This document shows positions 48,886-61,249 of a DNA stretch of 64,000 bases, piece after piece. The position numbers were made by a program, and so were the translations under genes. The stretch's first letter is position 1, and each line of letters opens with the position of its first letter. The stretch is from Acestrorhynchus altus (taxonomy: Eukaryota > Chordata > Actinopteri > Characiformes > Acestrorhynchidae), in the NCBI GenBank assembly GCA_034509495.1, contig JAVGWO010000026.1, positions 4,179,168 through 4,243,167 on the forward strand, written 5' to 3'. The notes under the pieces were generated by a model. The model was not told where the DNA came from. It did not search any database and was given only the letters and a program-made list of their open reading frames with translations.

Positions 48886-49090
48886 GTTTATTTATGTAGT
48901 GATTTTTACAACAAAGGAGTTGTCACAAAGCAGCTTTACAGAAATATGGGTGCAAGCCTCAGTTGAGCAAGCCAGCAGGAATCAGTGGCAAGGAAAAACT
49001 TCCTCAGGCTAAGAGGAAGAAACTTTGAGAAGAACCAAGGCTCAAAGGGGGAACCCATCCTCCTCTGGACACCGGAGAGCACAGACATAA
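48885..49090 (+). repeat. Dispersed fish repeat, family 3
   Basis: AGTTTATTTATGTAGTGATTTT, CACAAAGCAGCTTTACAGAA, CAGTGGCAAGGAAAAACTTCC and GAACCCATCCTCCTCTGG follow each other. A second copy is at 61250-61840. Whether it is a LINE tail or a SINE is unclear to me. The tetranucleotide run at its start may have grown from its end. Confidence 0.65.
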
Positions 49091-49094
49091 AGCA

Positions 49095-49495
49095 CAATAA
49101 GGTGTAAAATAATAAAGAAGTTTAGCTAGTATTGTGAGCATGCTGTGTGTGGGTGAAAATTAGTGAGAGTGAGTGTAGGATCATAGCTAAAACATTTTGA
49201 CATTGTTAATGCTGTTGTTTAGTTACACTCAGAATGAGAGAAGAGATCAGCTCAGGTTTCTTACAACTAGAGGCTGAAGGCCTTTCTATTTCTAGAAATA
49301 ACAGCTCTGCACTGTAAAGCACATTAATTATCTAAAATGAAGTCAATTCTATTCAGAAACAGGTTGCATTGCTTCATACAGTATTTAACTTCTAATTCAC
49401 TGTGTGCCTGGGGAAGCCAAAGTTCCATGACTTTCATCTTGCACTATATTAGTAGAGTGAGTAGGGAGCCTATCTAGATTTATTTGTAGTGTATG
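49095..49495. other. Intron, nothing recognised
   Basis: No element ends or coding signals seen. Confidence 0.35.
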
Positions 49496-49497
49496 CA

Positions 49498-50210
49498 CTA
49501 TATAATAAAACTATAACATGATTATTTCAGATTATTTTCAGGCATATTTTAATTCAACAATAATAATTTAAGAGGTGGAACAATTAAAATAATGGAGAAG
49601 AGCTTATGATGACTAAAAACACTTTAGCAATCCTGTTGGAAATTGATCTTCCAAAGTGCTTTAGAGCTGAAAATGCAATAACTTTGATGAAGTATTTGTA
49701 ATAAGACTAGCTTAACAAGGATATTTATAATAAGTTCTTTAAATACCTGACAGTGGTCCAGATAACAGTAAAATAAAATAAAAGAATCTGAATGTCCTTT
49801 ATTATTTTATGTTATGTTATGTTTTATTTATCAGTTTAATTCCTTCTGAGGACATTTTTCTGAATTTTAAAAGCTGTATGAGCAACAGAAGAAAGCAAAT
49901 ATTTTCTCCTTTTTCATTATCTGGGTCAGTGATGTCATTAGGCCCACCCCTTTTCACTGATCAGTCAGAGTCTGCATGCAGCTTGAGCATGTGCACATGG
50001 ACAGAGCAGTACATATGCACTGAAAGGCTCATTTGACATTTAAACTTGAATTTATTTGGAAAAAAGTGAATTTAAGCTGCATTGCAGTGGTTGGTTGTGT
50101 AGTTTGTTATGATATATGTGTCATGTCTGTAGTTTACTCTGATCCTGAGATCTGCACTGCGGACAGTGCTAAGAGTTAAGTAACTCCTATGCACTTTGTA
50201 ACTGTTAGGA
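49498..50210 (+). repeat. Unnamed dispersed repeat family, copy 4 (least interrupted)
   Basis: TATAATAAAACTATAACATG begins the recognisable unit. It continues through GGAAATTGATCTTCCAAAG, AAATACCTGACAGTGGTC, CTGATCAGTCAGAGTCTGC, CATGTGCACATGGACAGAGC and TATGCACTGAAAGGCTC, then a CATGTCTGTAGTTTACTCTG block near 50130. No open frame or TIR was recognised. Confidence 0.7.
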
Positions 50211-50459
50211 ATTGTTCAGTTATTGTTATGAAACTACATGCAAGTTATGTGAGGAACTGAAGAGTAGGTGTACATCAAGACCCTTAAATGGGCTTGAAGG
50301 GGTTAATGAAAGATGGAATAAGAGGCTTCTTGCCTCTGTAATATTTATAGTCCTGAGAAGCAGTGTGTGACAGACTACAAAGAAGCCATTTTCTAAGAAT
50401 TTCACTTTTTAACATAGTGTGTGTACTATGTATATTGCATCAGTCTGAAAATAGGTACA

Positions 50460-50848
50460 CTTAATCTCCCCCCTCTCTCTTTCATGTCTGTCCTCTCTGC
50501 CATGTTGTAAAAGGCTGTATTTCTCCATAAAACCAGGCCACGCTTGTGAAACCCATCCTCTCTCTTTCCTTCCCCTCATTCTTTGGATTTTCTCTTTCTT
50601 TTTTTCTTAGATTTTCATCATGCAGTTTGCATTTCTCTATTTTCATTTCTTATATTTGTCTTGCTCTCTGCTGGCTGGGTTTCTCGTTTCTTCTCTATCT
50701 TTATTATGTCTCTTATTTTTGACCCCATCCAACCCCCTTTCTGTTCCACACAGACATACACTTTCCTTTTTTTTGGTTTGTTTTGGACTTTACTATTTTC
50801 AATCGCTCTCTCTTTCTAACTTGCTTGCTCCCCCTCTTGCGGACTGTG
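50460..50848. other. Pyrimidine-rich intron
   Basis: C/T-rich, with open frames of 78-122 codons that reflect the composition. No gene called. Confidence 0.5.
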
Positions 50849-50850
50849 AC

Positions 50851-50857
50851 TGTGTGT

Positions 50858-50928
<71 letters not shown>
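50851..50928. repeat. (TG)n microsatellite
   Basis: About 38 TG units with one TA interruption. Confidence 0.98.
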
Positions 50929-50929
<1 letters not shown>

Positions 50930-51049
50930 ATCTGCTATGTCACTGCTCATTTTGTTTTCCTTCTATTTTCGTGTGCTCGCCTCTCTAGAACATTTATTAC
51001 AAGGAAATTCTCCTTCTCATAGAATCCTCTTCCCTGCTTTCTTCTCTCA

Positions 51050-52427
<1,378 letters not shown>

Positions 52428-52429
52428 TC

Positions 52430-52740
52430 TCTCAGCTCCTCTCTGCACAGTGAAAGCTCACAATTTCCCACACATTGACATAGACGGGATGTCCTGTCTT
52501 TTCATGATTCTGCTGATGACTCCCTGACACAATATCTCGAAGATCACTTATGAATGTTGAATGTTGCATGGCCCCAAAGTGGCTGATCTCAGATTGTTGA
52601 TGGCAGCGCATGACGTGACACTGCCACCATGCTGGCCAGGGACTAAAACAATAGCTTGTTGGACAATTATGTTCGGCCTCATCCCCTCCTTTTAATTGAA
52701 TTAAACCCAGCATCTGTCCATGTAAATATATTCTTTGAGG
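52430..52740. promoter_or_regulatory. Candidate conserved noncoding element
   Basis: Repeat-free, balanced composition, with TGATGGCAGCGCATGACGTG, TGACACTGCCACCATG and a TTTTAATTGAATTAAA palindrome. No open frame with splice context. Motif-based suggestion only. Confidence 0.3.
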
Positions 52741-53391
52741 ACATTCTAAGAGTCAGTTAGACGCTCTCTATGAAAAAAACAAAAACAAAAAAAGAAACCA
52801 TATAGCCTTGTAAGTGGTACAGAAAGACAGATTTATGCTGTAGACTGCAGTGTTGAACTGGAAACTTTGAAACTATTTTTGGGGACAACATAGATGTCCC
52901 CCCACCCTCATGTGGCAGTCTCGTGATTCTACAAAAAGCACTTACAAACATGCAGTTACAAAAAATTGCATGCAATACTAGGTCTACAAATATATTGGAA
53001 AATTCCTGTAATGAACAGCATTGAGTTATACTGTAAACATGTACTTAATGAAAACAGCAATTACCTGTTCTCCTCTCTGAATCTTTGGACTATAATTATG
53101 GACTGAAGTCCCTCTTCCTCATTGTCAAACCATAGACAAAACCAATGGTCTATAACAGTTGCTTGTATTTCATCTGGAAATAATAATTTAGAACACTCCT
53201 ATTCCTATCTCTTCACTCTTACTGTTAGTGTGCCTCTGTGTTTGTTTTCTATCCACAGGAATGACCTTGTTCTGGTGTTTATTGGTTTCTTCACATTGTT
53301 AATGATCACGTGTGATCAATTTTGAGATACTGTCTTTAATTGAAGACACCTGTACTTCAATTGAGTTTCCTTTCTACCTTTGCTTACCATT

Positions 53392-53729
53392 ATTCATTCA
53401 TTCATTCCATTCATTCATTCATTTTCCAAACCGCTTATTCTGAATAGGGTCAGGTGAGCGGTGCCCAGCCGGCAACTCTGAGCGCAGAAGTGAAACAACC
53501 CCTAGACAGAGGCGCTAATCGCCATTAGGGCACACACATGCCACACATCACACACTAGGAGCCACTTTAAGTCACCAATTCACCTATCATGCATGTCTTT
53601 GGACTGTGGGGAAACGAATTACCGGAGGAAACCCACGCAAACAACATGCAAACTCACCACAGAAACTTCCCAGGTCCTTCTTGCTGTGAGGCAACAGCGC
53701 TATCCACTGCGTACCGTGCACCTGTGCTT
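53392..53729 (+). repeat. Common dispersed fish repeat, near full unit
   Basis: ATTCATTCATTTTCCAAACCGC leads, followed by TTATTCTGAATAGGGTCAGG. The unit runs through CTTTGGACTGTGGGG and GGAGGAAACCCACGCAAAC to GCAACAGCGCTATCCACTGCG. A fragment of the same family is at 12915-13045. Class not assigned. Confidence 0.85.
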
Positions 53730-53734
53730 ACCAT

Positions 53735-54337
53735 TATGCAACCCAAGAGCATCACAGTGAAAAATGTGTTTTAGTGGGTGAAAATGTGTTTGCAAGTTAG
53801 GTCTAACTAAATTGTACAGACATTGCTTAGGATTCTGGGTTCAGGGACACTGAGCTTTGGTTCAGACAACAGAAAAAACCCTTAAATTAGCAATCTTTGA
53901 GTCATAAGTGTGAAAATAGATTTGACAATCAGAGATCAGTTGTGTCAACATTAGGTCTGACATATAGACGGTTTTCAGACAGAATTAAGGAACTCCAGAT
54001 GTTAGGAATGCATATTTCCTACTAGGTCTTTAAGGTGGCTATATCTGAGACAAATGTTTTTATGAAAAATAAAAGAGCAAAAAGAAATTTACACTAAAAG
54101 TAGATTTTTATTTTCTTACATTTTCTTGGTTTAGATGAATGGTTTAGAACTAATAAGCACTAAGTTTCTCACTCATTCACTGAAATTGAATTTGACATCT
54201 GTCTATCTGTATATTTACAGAAGAGAAGTATGAAATGTCGGTACTTCAGGGTGTGACAACCAACATTTTCTAGAACTCCACCTTTAACCTTACACTGTGT
54301 AACACTGTGTGAGAATCTTTCCATCTCCCTCCCTTCC

Positions 54338-54340
<3 letters not shown>
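53735..54340. other. Intron, nothing recognised
   Basis: No repeats or coding signal. Confidence 0.35.

Positions 54341-54391
<51 letters not shown>
54341..54391. repeat. (CT)n with a short (CA)n
   Basis: About 20 CT units followed by five CA units. Confidence 0.95.
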
Positions 54392-54547
54392 CTGCCTCTC
54401 ACTCCTCTTCTTTCTTATCATATTTAGCTTTTCTTCTGCTTGTTCATGTCTCATTGTATCGCTTCTTTTAGGCAAAATTGTCTAATTTAGTTCCAGCATA
54501 TTCAGAGGCACATTTCCTGACTCAGGCCTGTCCTCACACAGGCCTGT

Positions 54548-54548
54548 A

Positions 54549-54603
<55 letters not shown>
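54548..54603. repeat. (TG)n microsatellite
   Basis: About 26 TG units. Confidence 0.97.
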
Positions 54604-54604
<1 letters not shown>

Positions 54605-54911
54605 TCTCACTCCCCCTTGGCTCAGTGCTTTATTCATTATTATTCAGTAATAATATCACTCAGTCTCAGTCCACTGAACAGTCCCAGCACTCTCAGCGCT
54701 CTGCCCACTATCGGAACTCTTTTCTGTATCTCTTTTCTTGCACTTCCCTTTCCCATTTCTTTCTCTATTGTCTTTTTCTCACTACAGGTATAAGCAGCAC
54801 ATTTGGCTTTCTCTCCTAGTTTTCACTTGTTTCTCACAGCAGTTAATGTACGTTGTAACTAAAGCTCATATCTCTAACACTGTAACAGGATAAAGACAAT
54901 AATATTTAATG

Positions 54912-55325
54912 TACCCTGCATGGACAAAAGTATTTGGAGACCTGTTCATTCATTTTTTAGTGAAGGGTATTAGAAAGAGATTATCCTGTAATTATCTCTA
55001 CTGTACATGATTCCTACTAGATTTGGAGCACTGCTGTCAGGATTTGATTGCATTTAGTAATACATTGTGTGGGGGATGTTAGTCATGTCCCAGCTTATCC
55101 TCAATTCCCCATCTCATCCCAAAGTACTGGATGAAATATTTCTTATTCCAGAGAACAAAGTTCCACTGTCTGGCATTAGGCACGGTACCAGTAGGCTCAT
55201 GTTTATCTGCTCCAGAGACCAGGCAAGCTGTCCTTGTGCATTTACACATCAGTGTCAGCAAGGCATGCAAGTATCTAAATGCATTCATGAAAACTGATGT
55301 CCACAAACATTAGACATATAGTGTA
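54912..55325 (+). mobile_element. MITE of TIR family 1, least interrupted copy
   Basis: The left end TACCCTGCATGGACAAAAGTATT is mirrored by the right end, AACTGATGTCCACAAACATT followed by AGACATATAGTGTA. About 414 bp, with no coding sequence. The interior matches other copies (CATCTCATCCCAAAGTACTGG; TTTATCTGCTCCAGAGACC). This is the best reference copy in the window. Confidence 0.85.
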
Positions 55326-55760
55326 TATTAGTATAAAATGTTCCATTTATTATGAAGTTGCACAGAATAAAATGCAGCAACAGATACATTAGATTTTGTG
55401 TTAGATTACATGGTCCATTCATCTTGAAATTCTAGAGCAATATAAAGCTTGCCAGATTGAAATATCAGAAAGTGAAAAACAACAAAAATGGAGATTTTGC
55501 TTGACAACAGTTGTATTAAACCGATATTAAACAAAACTCAAGTGAAAAGCACAATGCCTAGCAGGGATTTCTCCTCCGAATGGTTTGATCTCCCAGGGAT
55601 GAAATGGAATCAGCACAAGGAGAAAAATTCCCAATGGGCTGCTCTGTCTGTTGACCATTCTGTTGTTCCACAAACAGAGAGAAGGAGAGAATGAAGGGAA
55701 ATCAGTGACTCACACTGCATTCTCAATGCACCTGTCCAAACACACAATCAGACTGTAACC

Positions 55761-55761
<1 letters not shown>

Positions 55762-55792
<31 letters not shown>
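55762..55792. repeat. (CA)n microsatellite
   Basis: About 15 CA units. Confidence 0.95.
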
Positions 55793-55795
<3 letters not shown>

Positions 55796-55834
55796 ACACT
55801 GCCCAAATGTTCAGATGGAGTAGAAAACAAAATT

Positions 55835-56015
55835 AATAATTAGAGGTCAGCAGTGTAATACACTAGTCCTATGAACCAAGGATCACTTCCAGACCATGCT
55901 GCTTGCCATCGGTGGTTGGAGTCAATGAGAGCACAATTGGTTGTGCTCTCTCTGGGTGGGTTGGATCAAACATGATGCTGGCTGGGGAACCGACATTTTC
56001 TTTGGTTGGCTGGAA
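55835..56015 (+). repeat. SINE-like repeat, family 2
   Basis: ACCATGCTGCTTGCCATCGG, then GGAGTCAATGAGAGCACAATT and TGCTCTCTCTGGGTGGGTT, match 47965-48125 and 18200-18290. The best preserved copy of this family here. Confidence 0.6.
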
Positions 56016-56820
56016 AAATGTTCTTTTCTTCACCTTGTGTTGAGCATCATGGTATGTGAATTGGGTTGGATAATTGGCACATCCACAATTTTTAACTCCT
56101 CTTTTACACTTTACAAAAACAAGGAGTTATGCTCATGTTTCTTCAGAAGCCAGTACATTGTATAATATATTCTTTTCTGTTATTTTACAGTTGAATTTTC
56201 AGTCTTGCTCTCTAGCCATAGTGGTGTGTTTTGTATGATTCTAGTGGCATACTGAGCAAGATAAGCGTCAAAAATTGCTTGCTGGCTACTCCTACAAAAG
56301 CAGTGCATTACTGACAGAGCAGACATTTATAAAAATTGTTTTTTGTTTCCATTATTCCATTTTTTGAGTAGCAAATGTAGAGTTTGGTATTGTGTATGTG
56401 ATTTAGAGCAGTTAGCCATTCATGCTGAGAATGTTGCATCATGTTTGTGGTGAAGGAGGATGTATAAATCCCAATCCAAAGCTGTTTAAACGCTGTATAT
56501 CTGAGTAATGTAAGGTACTCTGTGGCTGCTCAAATAACCTCTGAAACACCTTTAATGCGAGCATATCAATACTGGGTACCAATTGATTTGATTTGGAGAT
56601 GACAAGCATTGCTGGTTTTGGACCAATTCTGGTGGAAGCTGGATTAGGCAAAGCTTGTTAAAGACAAGCAGCAGATATTCAGGTCAGTGATTAGATTTGT
56701 TTCATAGTCTGTACACATAAGCGGTTCCTTCATTTCCAGCCTAATTCTCCTTCCTTCCATCTTCCCCCTCTTTGCTTAATTCTTCTGTTTTCAATGTTTC
56801 TCACTCATTTGCTTCCCACA

Positions 56821-56824
<4 letters not shown>

Positions 56825-56888
<64 letters not shown>

Positions 56889-56898
56889 CCTCTCTCTC
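56825..56898. repeat. (CT)n microsatellite
   Basis: About 36 CT units with CCCTCC interruptions at the right end. It faces a (GA)n array 75 bp to the right. Confidence 0.97.
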
Positions 56899-56971
56899 TG
56901 CTTGCTTGGCTGTGCAATCGTCTGTTTGCCTCTACTCTTTGGTTCCAGAGAAGAACTAGAGTAGCAGAAGC

Positions 56972-56972
<1 letters not shown>

Positions 56973-57022
<50 letters not shown>
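56973..57022. repeat. (GA)n microsatellite
   Basis: About 25 GA units, the reverse complement of the array at 56825-56898. Confidence 0.97.
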
Positions 57023-57023
<1 letters not shown>

Positions 57024-57353
57024 AGTTATCAGCACAAACAGCTGTGTAGCCCCTACACTCGTTCCAAAGAAAAGGAGACCTCTGTGTGAAAGAGGGGAAC
57101 GAGGCAAGCACACTGGAGGAAGAGGAGAGAGATGGAGCATGAGAGAGAAATGGAGAGGATAGATATGAGAGTTGAGTGTGTGTAGGTGTGTTTGAGGGCC
57201 TTCGAAAATATGAGTATGTATGTGATTTCCTGAGTGTATGTGTATGTATGTGTGTGTGTCTGTGAGTGTGCGTGCGTGCGTGCATGCATGCATATATGCA
57301 TGTATGTGTTTAGTTTATGGGAAAACATGTAAAAAAGTAGAAATGTATTTCAA

Positions 57354-57385
57354 TGTGTGTGTGTGTCTGTCTGTCTGTGTGTGTC

Positions 57386-57447
<62 letters not shown>
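57354..57447. repeat. (TG)n with TCTG interruptions
   Basis: About 45 units with several C substitutions in the first third. Confidence 0.97.
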
Positions 57448-57448
<1 letters not shown>

Positions 57449-57519
57449 TAATGGATTGTTATAGCTGTTGCAGATGCCTCCTCAGTGTAGATTTAAATGG
57501 TTGACAGATCAGAAGGCAT

Positions 57520-57521
<2 letters not shown>

Positions 57522-57602
<81 letters not shown>
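57522..57602. repeat. (TG)n microsatellite
   Basis: About 40 pure TG units. Confidence 0.98.
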
Positions 57603-57605
<3 letters not shown>

Positions 57606-57719
57606 ACAGACAGAGACATGCCGGTGGATGCTCCAGCTCACAGATGCAGCAAATCCATAAAACAAGCTGGAGAGACAGGGGAATGAGAGGGAAAGTGAGA
57701 GAAGAAGAACTGGGCATAG

Positions 57720-57720
57720 G

Positions 57721-57781
<61 letters not shown>

Positions 57782-57791
57782 GAGAGAGAGA
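57720..57791. repeat. (GA)n microsatellite
   Basis: About 35 GA units with one CG interruption. Confidence 0.97.
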
Positions 57792-58019
57792 ATTTGTGCT
57801 TAGTACAGCATGTACAGTGCTTATTAAATGTCATTTACCAACACTGACATGCAAAACAATGTTTACTGTGTGACGCACACACACCCATTTTTCCCCTGAG
57901 CAAGATAGATAAATAGATAAATAAATAAATAAATAATGTGTGCGAGAGGCAAACACACTGGCAGTCTCGCATTTAGAACATTTATGGCAGTTATTCAGCT
58001 GCGGCTCCAGGAGCACCAC

Positions 58020-58440
58020 AGTCACTTTCACACACTTTGCCCTGGCAATTTAGTGCTAACTTTTTGCAGCTTCTCTCTGAGGGACATCAGTTATCATCCG
58101 TAGGACAAAGCATGTGGGGCTATTATTGCAGCACTTTTTCTTTTTGTATTCACCAGGAGACATTTTCAATTGATGCGTATCTCAAATTTGGGGGGAGAGG
58201 CTGAGCCGTGTAAAAGCAAAACACTTCCACTTTTAAATGTATTCCTGCTCCAGGCGTCTCAGAGATGGCAATTGAGCTAGGCATTTTACAAGATGAATTT
58301 CTGCTTCCGCTGTACAAAAGTAGCACAGGTGCATCGTACAACACCCCTCGGAGGCTGTGTGGAAAGCTAAAATACAGTACATATTCATCATATATGTTTG
58401 TGTTCACGCTTCACCGTTAGTGAGACGTAAACTTGTGTAG
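58020..58440. promoter_or_regulatory. Candidate conserved noncoding element
   Basis: A 400-bp repeat-free stretch of balanced composition between the microsatellite cluster and a MITE. It includes GACATTTTCAATTGATGCG, GGCAATTGAGCTAGGC and TTATCATCCGTAGG, with TAAT/CAATTGA-type sites. No exon-like frame with splice sites. Confidence 0.35.
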
Positions 58441-58856
58441 GCCTCTTACAAACATGGATTCTATATTTAGCCATGGTGTTATGGTAGTGCACAGGTGTAA
58501 TCAGAGCAATGCAGTCATGCAGTTCACCCTCCACCATGTGACATTTAGTGTGTTTGGTTAATAAATGAAAAATTGGTTGCTTCAGGCATAATGTGTCTGT
58601 ATATATATATATATAATTTAAATTTTCATTTTTAAAAAAACAAGATATGAAAATGCTTAAGGTCAGTCAGGTGTGGCAAGGATTCAGAATAGCCACAATG
58701 GTGTAATTATCCTGTTCTGCTACCATATTGTCATTTATGTTTCTAGCTATATGCCAGCAGTTTTTGAAAATGTAGGCTATACAACACATTTGTTAGTTTT
58801 CTATGAAAGATCACAGAGAATTGTTTAACTGTCTGGGTAAAACATAACAGTTTATG

Positions 58857-58985
58857 GCCCAGTTTCCCCAAAACATCTTGGCATTAAGAACAACCTCACT
58901 GGTAGAGAGAGGACTCAATGTGATGCTTGCTCGACTAAGAAACCAAGAATTATCTTTGGGCTAAGAAGCTTTTGGGAAACCCACG
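58857..58985. mobile_element. Short MITE with inverted ends
   Basis: CCCAGTTTCCCCAAAACATC at the left is mirrored by AAGCTTTTGGGAAACCCAC at the right, and CTTGGCATTAAGA by TCTTTGGGCTAAGAA. About 128 bp, a well-known style of fish MITE. Target site unclear. Confidence 0.75.
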
Positions 58986-59291
58986 GCAGGACAGTTCAGA
59001 CTTTGAACATTATGATTTCATAATAATTCATAAACATAGAAACAAACACAAGCCCTCTATATAGCAGTTACAAAAGAGGTTGGTAAAAACTTCTGACATT
59101 GAATAAATTGAACTGAATAAAGAAGGGGCAGCTATAAGCACTGTTGAATCCAAAGGAATTGTGCTGTTTTATGAAGCCAAGGACTAGTCAACATGTCTTA
59201 TTGAACCAACCCTTTAAAGCTCAGTCTATGACCTCTATTCCATCCTGTAACCCAGATAAAACCCTTACACAGGGAGAGAGCACTGCAGGAG

Positions 59292-59410
59292 TCAGTCTAG
59301 CACTGTTTGGTGATTTCCCTGCTCAAACACATCTACTCAAAGTAGTAATTAAATGATGAGTTGAAACAGCTGTGTTTGATCAGGGAAATCACTAAACTGT
59401 GCTGGACTGA
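59292..59410. mobile_element. Foldback element with about 50-bp arms
   Basis: TCAGTCTAGCACTGTTTGGT, then GATTTCCCTGCTCAAACACA (left arm), pairs with TGTGTTTGATCAGGGAAATC and ACTAAACTGTGCTGGACTGA (right arm), leaving a loop of about 20-30 bp. Likely a hAT-type or similar MITE collapsed to its ends. Confidence 0.8.
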
Positions 59411-59669
59411 GGCCCTCTGGGAGCAGAGTTGGATACCCCTCATGTGCAGGGACTGCTGAACCGGCAGATAGAAATGTGGTTCGTAAATTTAAGCCTATAA
59501 ACATCATGGAATATCTTCATTCTCTGGTCTATGAAAATTCGACTATACTATTTTTCTTCAAACCAATGACACAATGTTTAAAGATACTTCACTGATTTTT
59601 TATTTGTGTGTTTGTTTTTTCTAAATTAGTGGAAATGCATGCCATGTAGTTGCTCCTCTTATGGATGGG

Positions 59670-60111
59670 TGTCATGTCTGCCCCTTGTCAGTCCTGTCTC
59701 CCCTGTCAGTTCCCCCATGTGCTCTTTAGCACATGGTTTGTGTTTGCTTAGTAATAGTCTCCTCCCTCATTCCTCCCATTACCACCGGTGTCTAATCTGT
59801 TTACCTGCCTCCTCGTTAGGTTGTCCCAGCTGTTACCCATGTCATTTGAGTATTTAAGACCTGTCGTGCCATCCTGTCTTTGTCAGTCCTATACAAAGTT
59901 ACCTGTTATAGTTTGTTAGGCTCTGTTAATGTTACTGCTCCGGTGTACGTTTGCTTTTGTTAGTCTTTGTCATGTGTTAGTTTCTGTCAGTTTGGTATCT
60001 AGAATTGTTCAGTGTATTGGGTTTTTTTGTGCTTTGTGTCACATTAAATCTTCAACCCCTGCATGTACCCCGGCACCCCTAGTCATCTGTTCCGTCTGCC
60101 TGATCTTGACA
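59670..60111 (+). mobile_element. Solo LTR of a gypsy-type retrotransposon
   Basis: 442 bp starting TGTCATGTCTGCCCC and ending CTGATCTTGACA (TG...CA). The flanks ATGGG (59665-59669) and ATAGG (60112-60116) fit a 5-bp target duplication with one change. TATTTAAGACC at about 59852 is a TATA-like box, and CATTAAATC at about 60043 may be the poly(A) signal. No second LTR or internal region is nearby. It is unrelated to the LTRs at 2500 and 6390. Confidence 0.85.
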
Positions 60112-60595
60112 ATAGGAAGGAGGTCCTTAACCCCAAAATCTCCATCATACCACATATTACACCATAATCTAACATCTTCTCCACCAAACCCATGTATAAA
60201 AATCCCAAATTGAAGTGGATGAACTAGTGACAGGCTGTATATCTATTTGTCAGTGTGTTTCTTTTACAGGCTGGGAGTGTTAGTTGGATATTTGTTCTTA
60301 GGGAATGCTGAGATGAGCTACCTCCCCCGAATCTTAATAATGATGCATACACAAAATTATAACTGTATTTGTGTAACTGCTCCAAGTGCTTTGATTGAGT
60401 TGATGTCTCAGAATCTAAAAAGATTAATTAGAACTGTGTTTCTTACTGTCCCGCTTGTTCTCACAGTGAAGTGAATGAGAGTGTTCACTTGTCAGTTGTA
60501 TAGTGTAAATGCAAATTGCCACCTGGAACTGTGGTCTTTGTCACATTGCTGAAGTGTAGGTGTGTGAGTGATGAATGTAACATTGGTGTGCTGGA

Positions 60596-60596
<1 letters not shown>

Positions 60597-60638
<42 letters not shown>
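60597..60638. repeat. (TG)n microsatellite
   Basis: About 20 TG units. Confidence 0.97.
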
Positions 60639-60640
<2 letters not shown>

Positions 60641-60805
60641 TGTGTGCGCGCAATTGTGCCTCTGCATATGTTGATGTGTTAATGGCAAGGCATTGTGGTT
60701 TTGTGTTTGCCTGCCTGTCTGAGTGCATGTTGATCAGCCAGATTAAAACAAGATTTGCAAAGTTATTATATGTTTTTGTGTGAATACCATGTTATTCAAA
60801 AGCTA

Positions 60806-60905
60806 TAGTGCAGGGTTTCTCAACCTGTGGCCCAGAAACCACCATTGGGCCATGAAGCAGTCCCTAGTGGGTCAGAAATGGTATTATACTGGTAAATCTA
60901 TTACA
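60806..60905. mobile_element. hAT-type element end fragment
   Basis: AGTGCAGGGTTTCTCAACCTG with TGGCCCAGAAACCACCATTGG resembles the ends of hAT (Charlie-like) elements. No opposite terminus was found. Confidence 0.5.
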
Positions 60906-61249
60906 GGTTCTAGTTATATATGGGTGGGCCATGTGGTCATGCTATAGTGTACCTGTTGTGCCCATTAATGCACAAAACTACATTAGATATACCACAAGGA
61001 AAATACCACACACTTGACTAAGTAGTTTCAAATCAGTGTAAACTTAATCTGAAGTGCTTAGTGTTGTTAGTGAAAAATACAGTAGTATATTCTATCAATT
61101 TTAACAGTTATTTGAGAGTTATTCCTAGGAATAAGCCGTACAAGATAGATGTACTTTGAAATATTCACACTTGTAAGGGTATGCTCATATATCAAAGTAT
61201 CACAATATTATGTTTTGCAATACTATATTGATTCTCAAAACCACAGTAT

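Noticed and set aside
48698..49012. Open frame with repeated INQS residues
   Set aside because: Translation of the (AATC)n array and the adjoining dispersed repeat.
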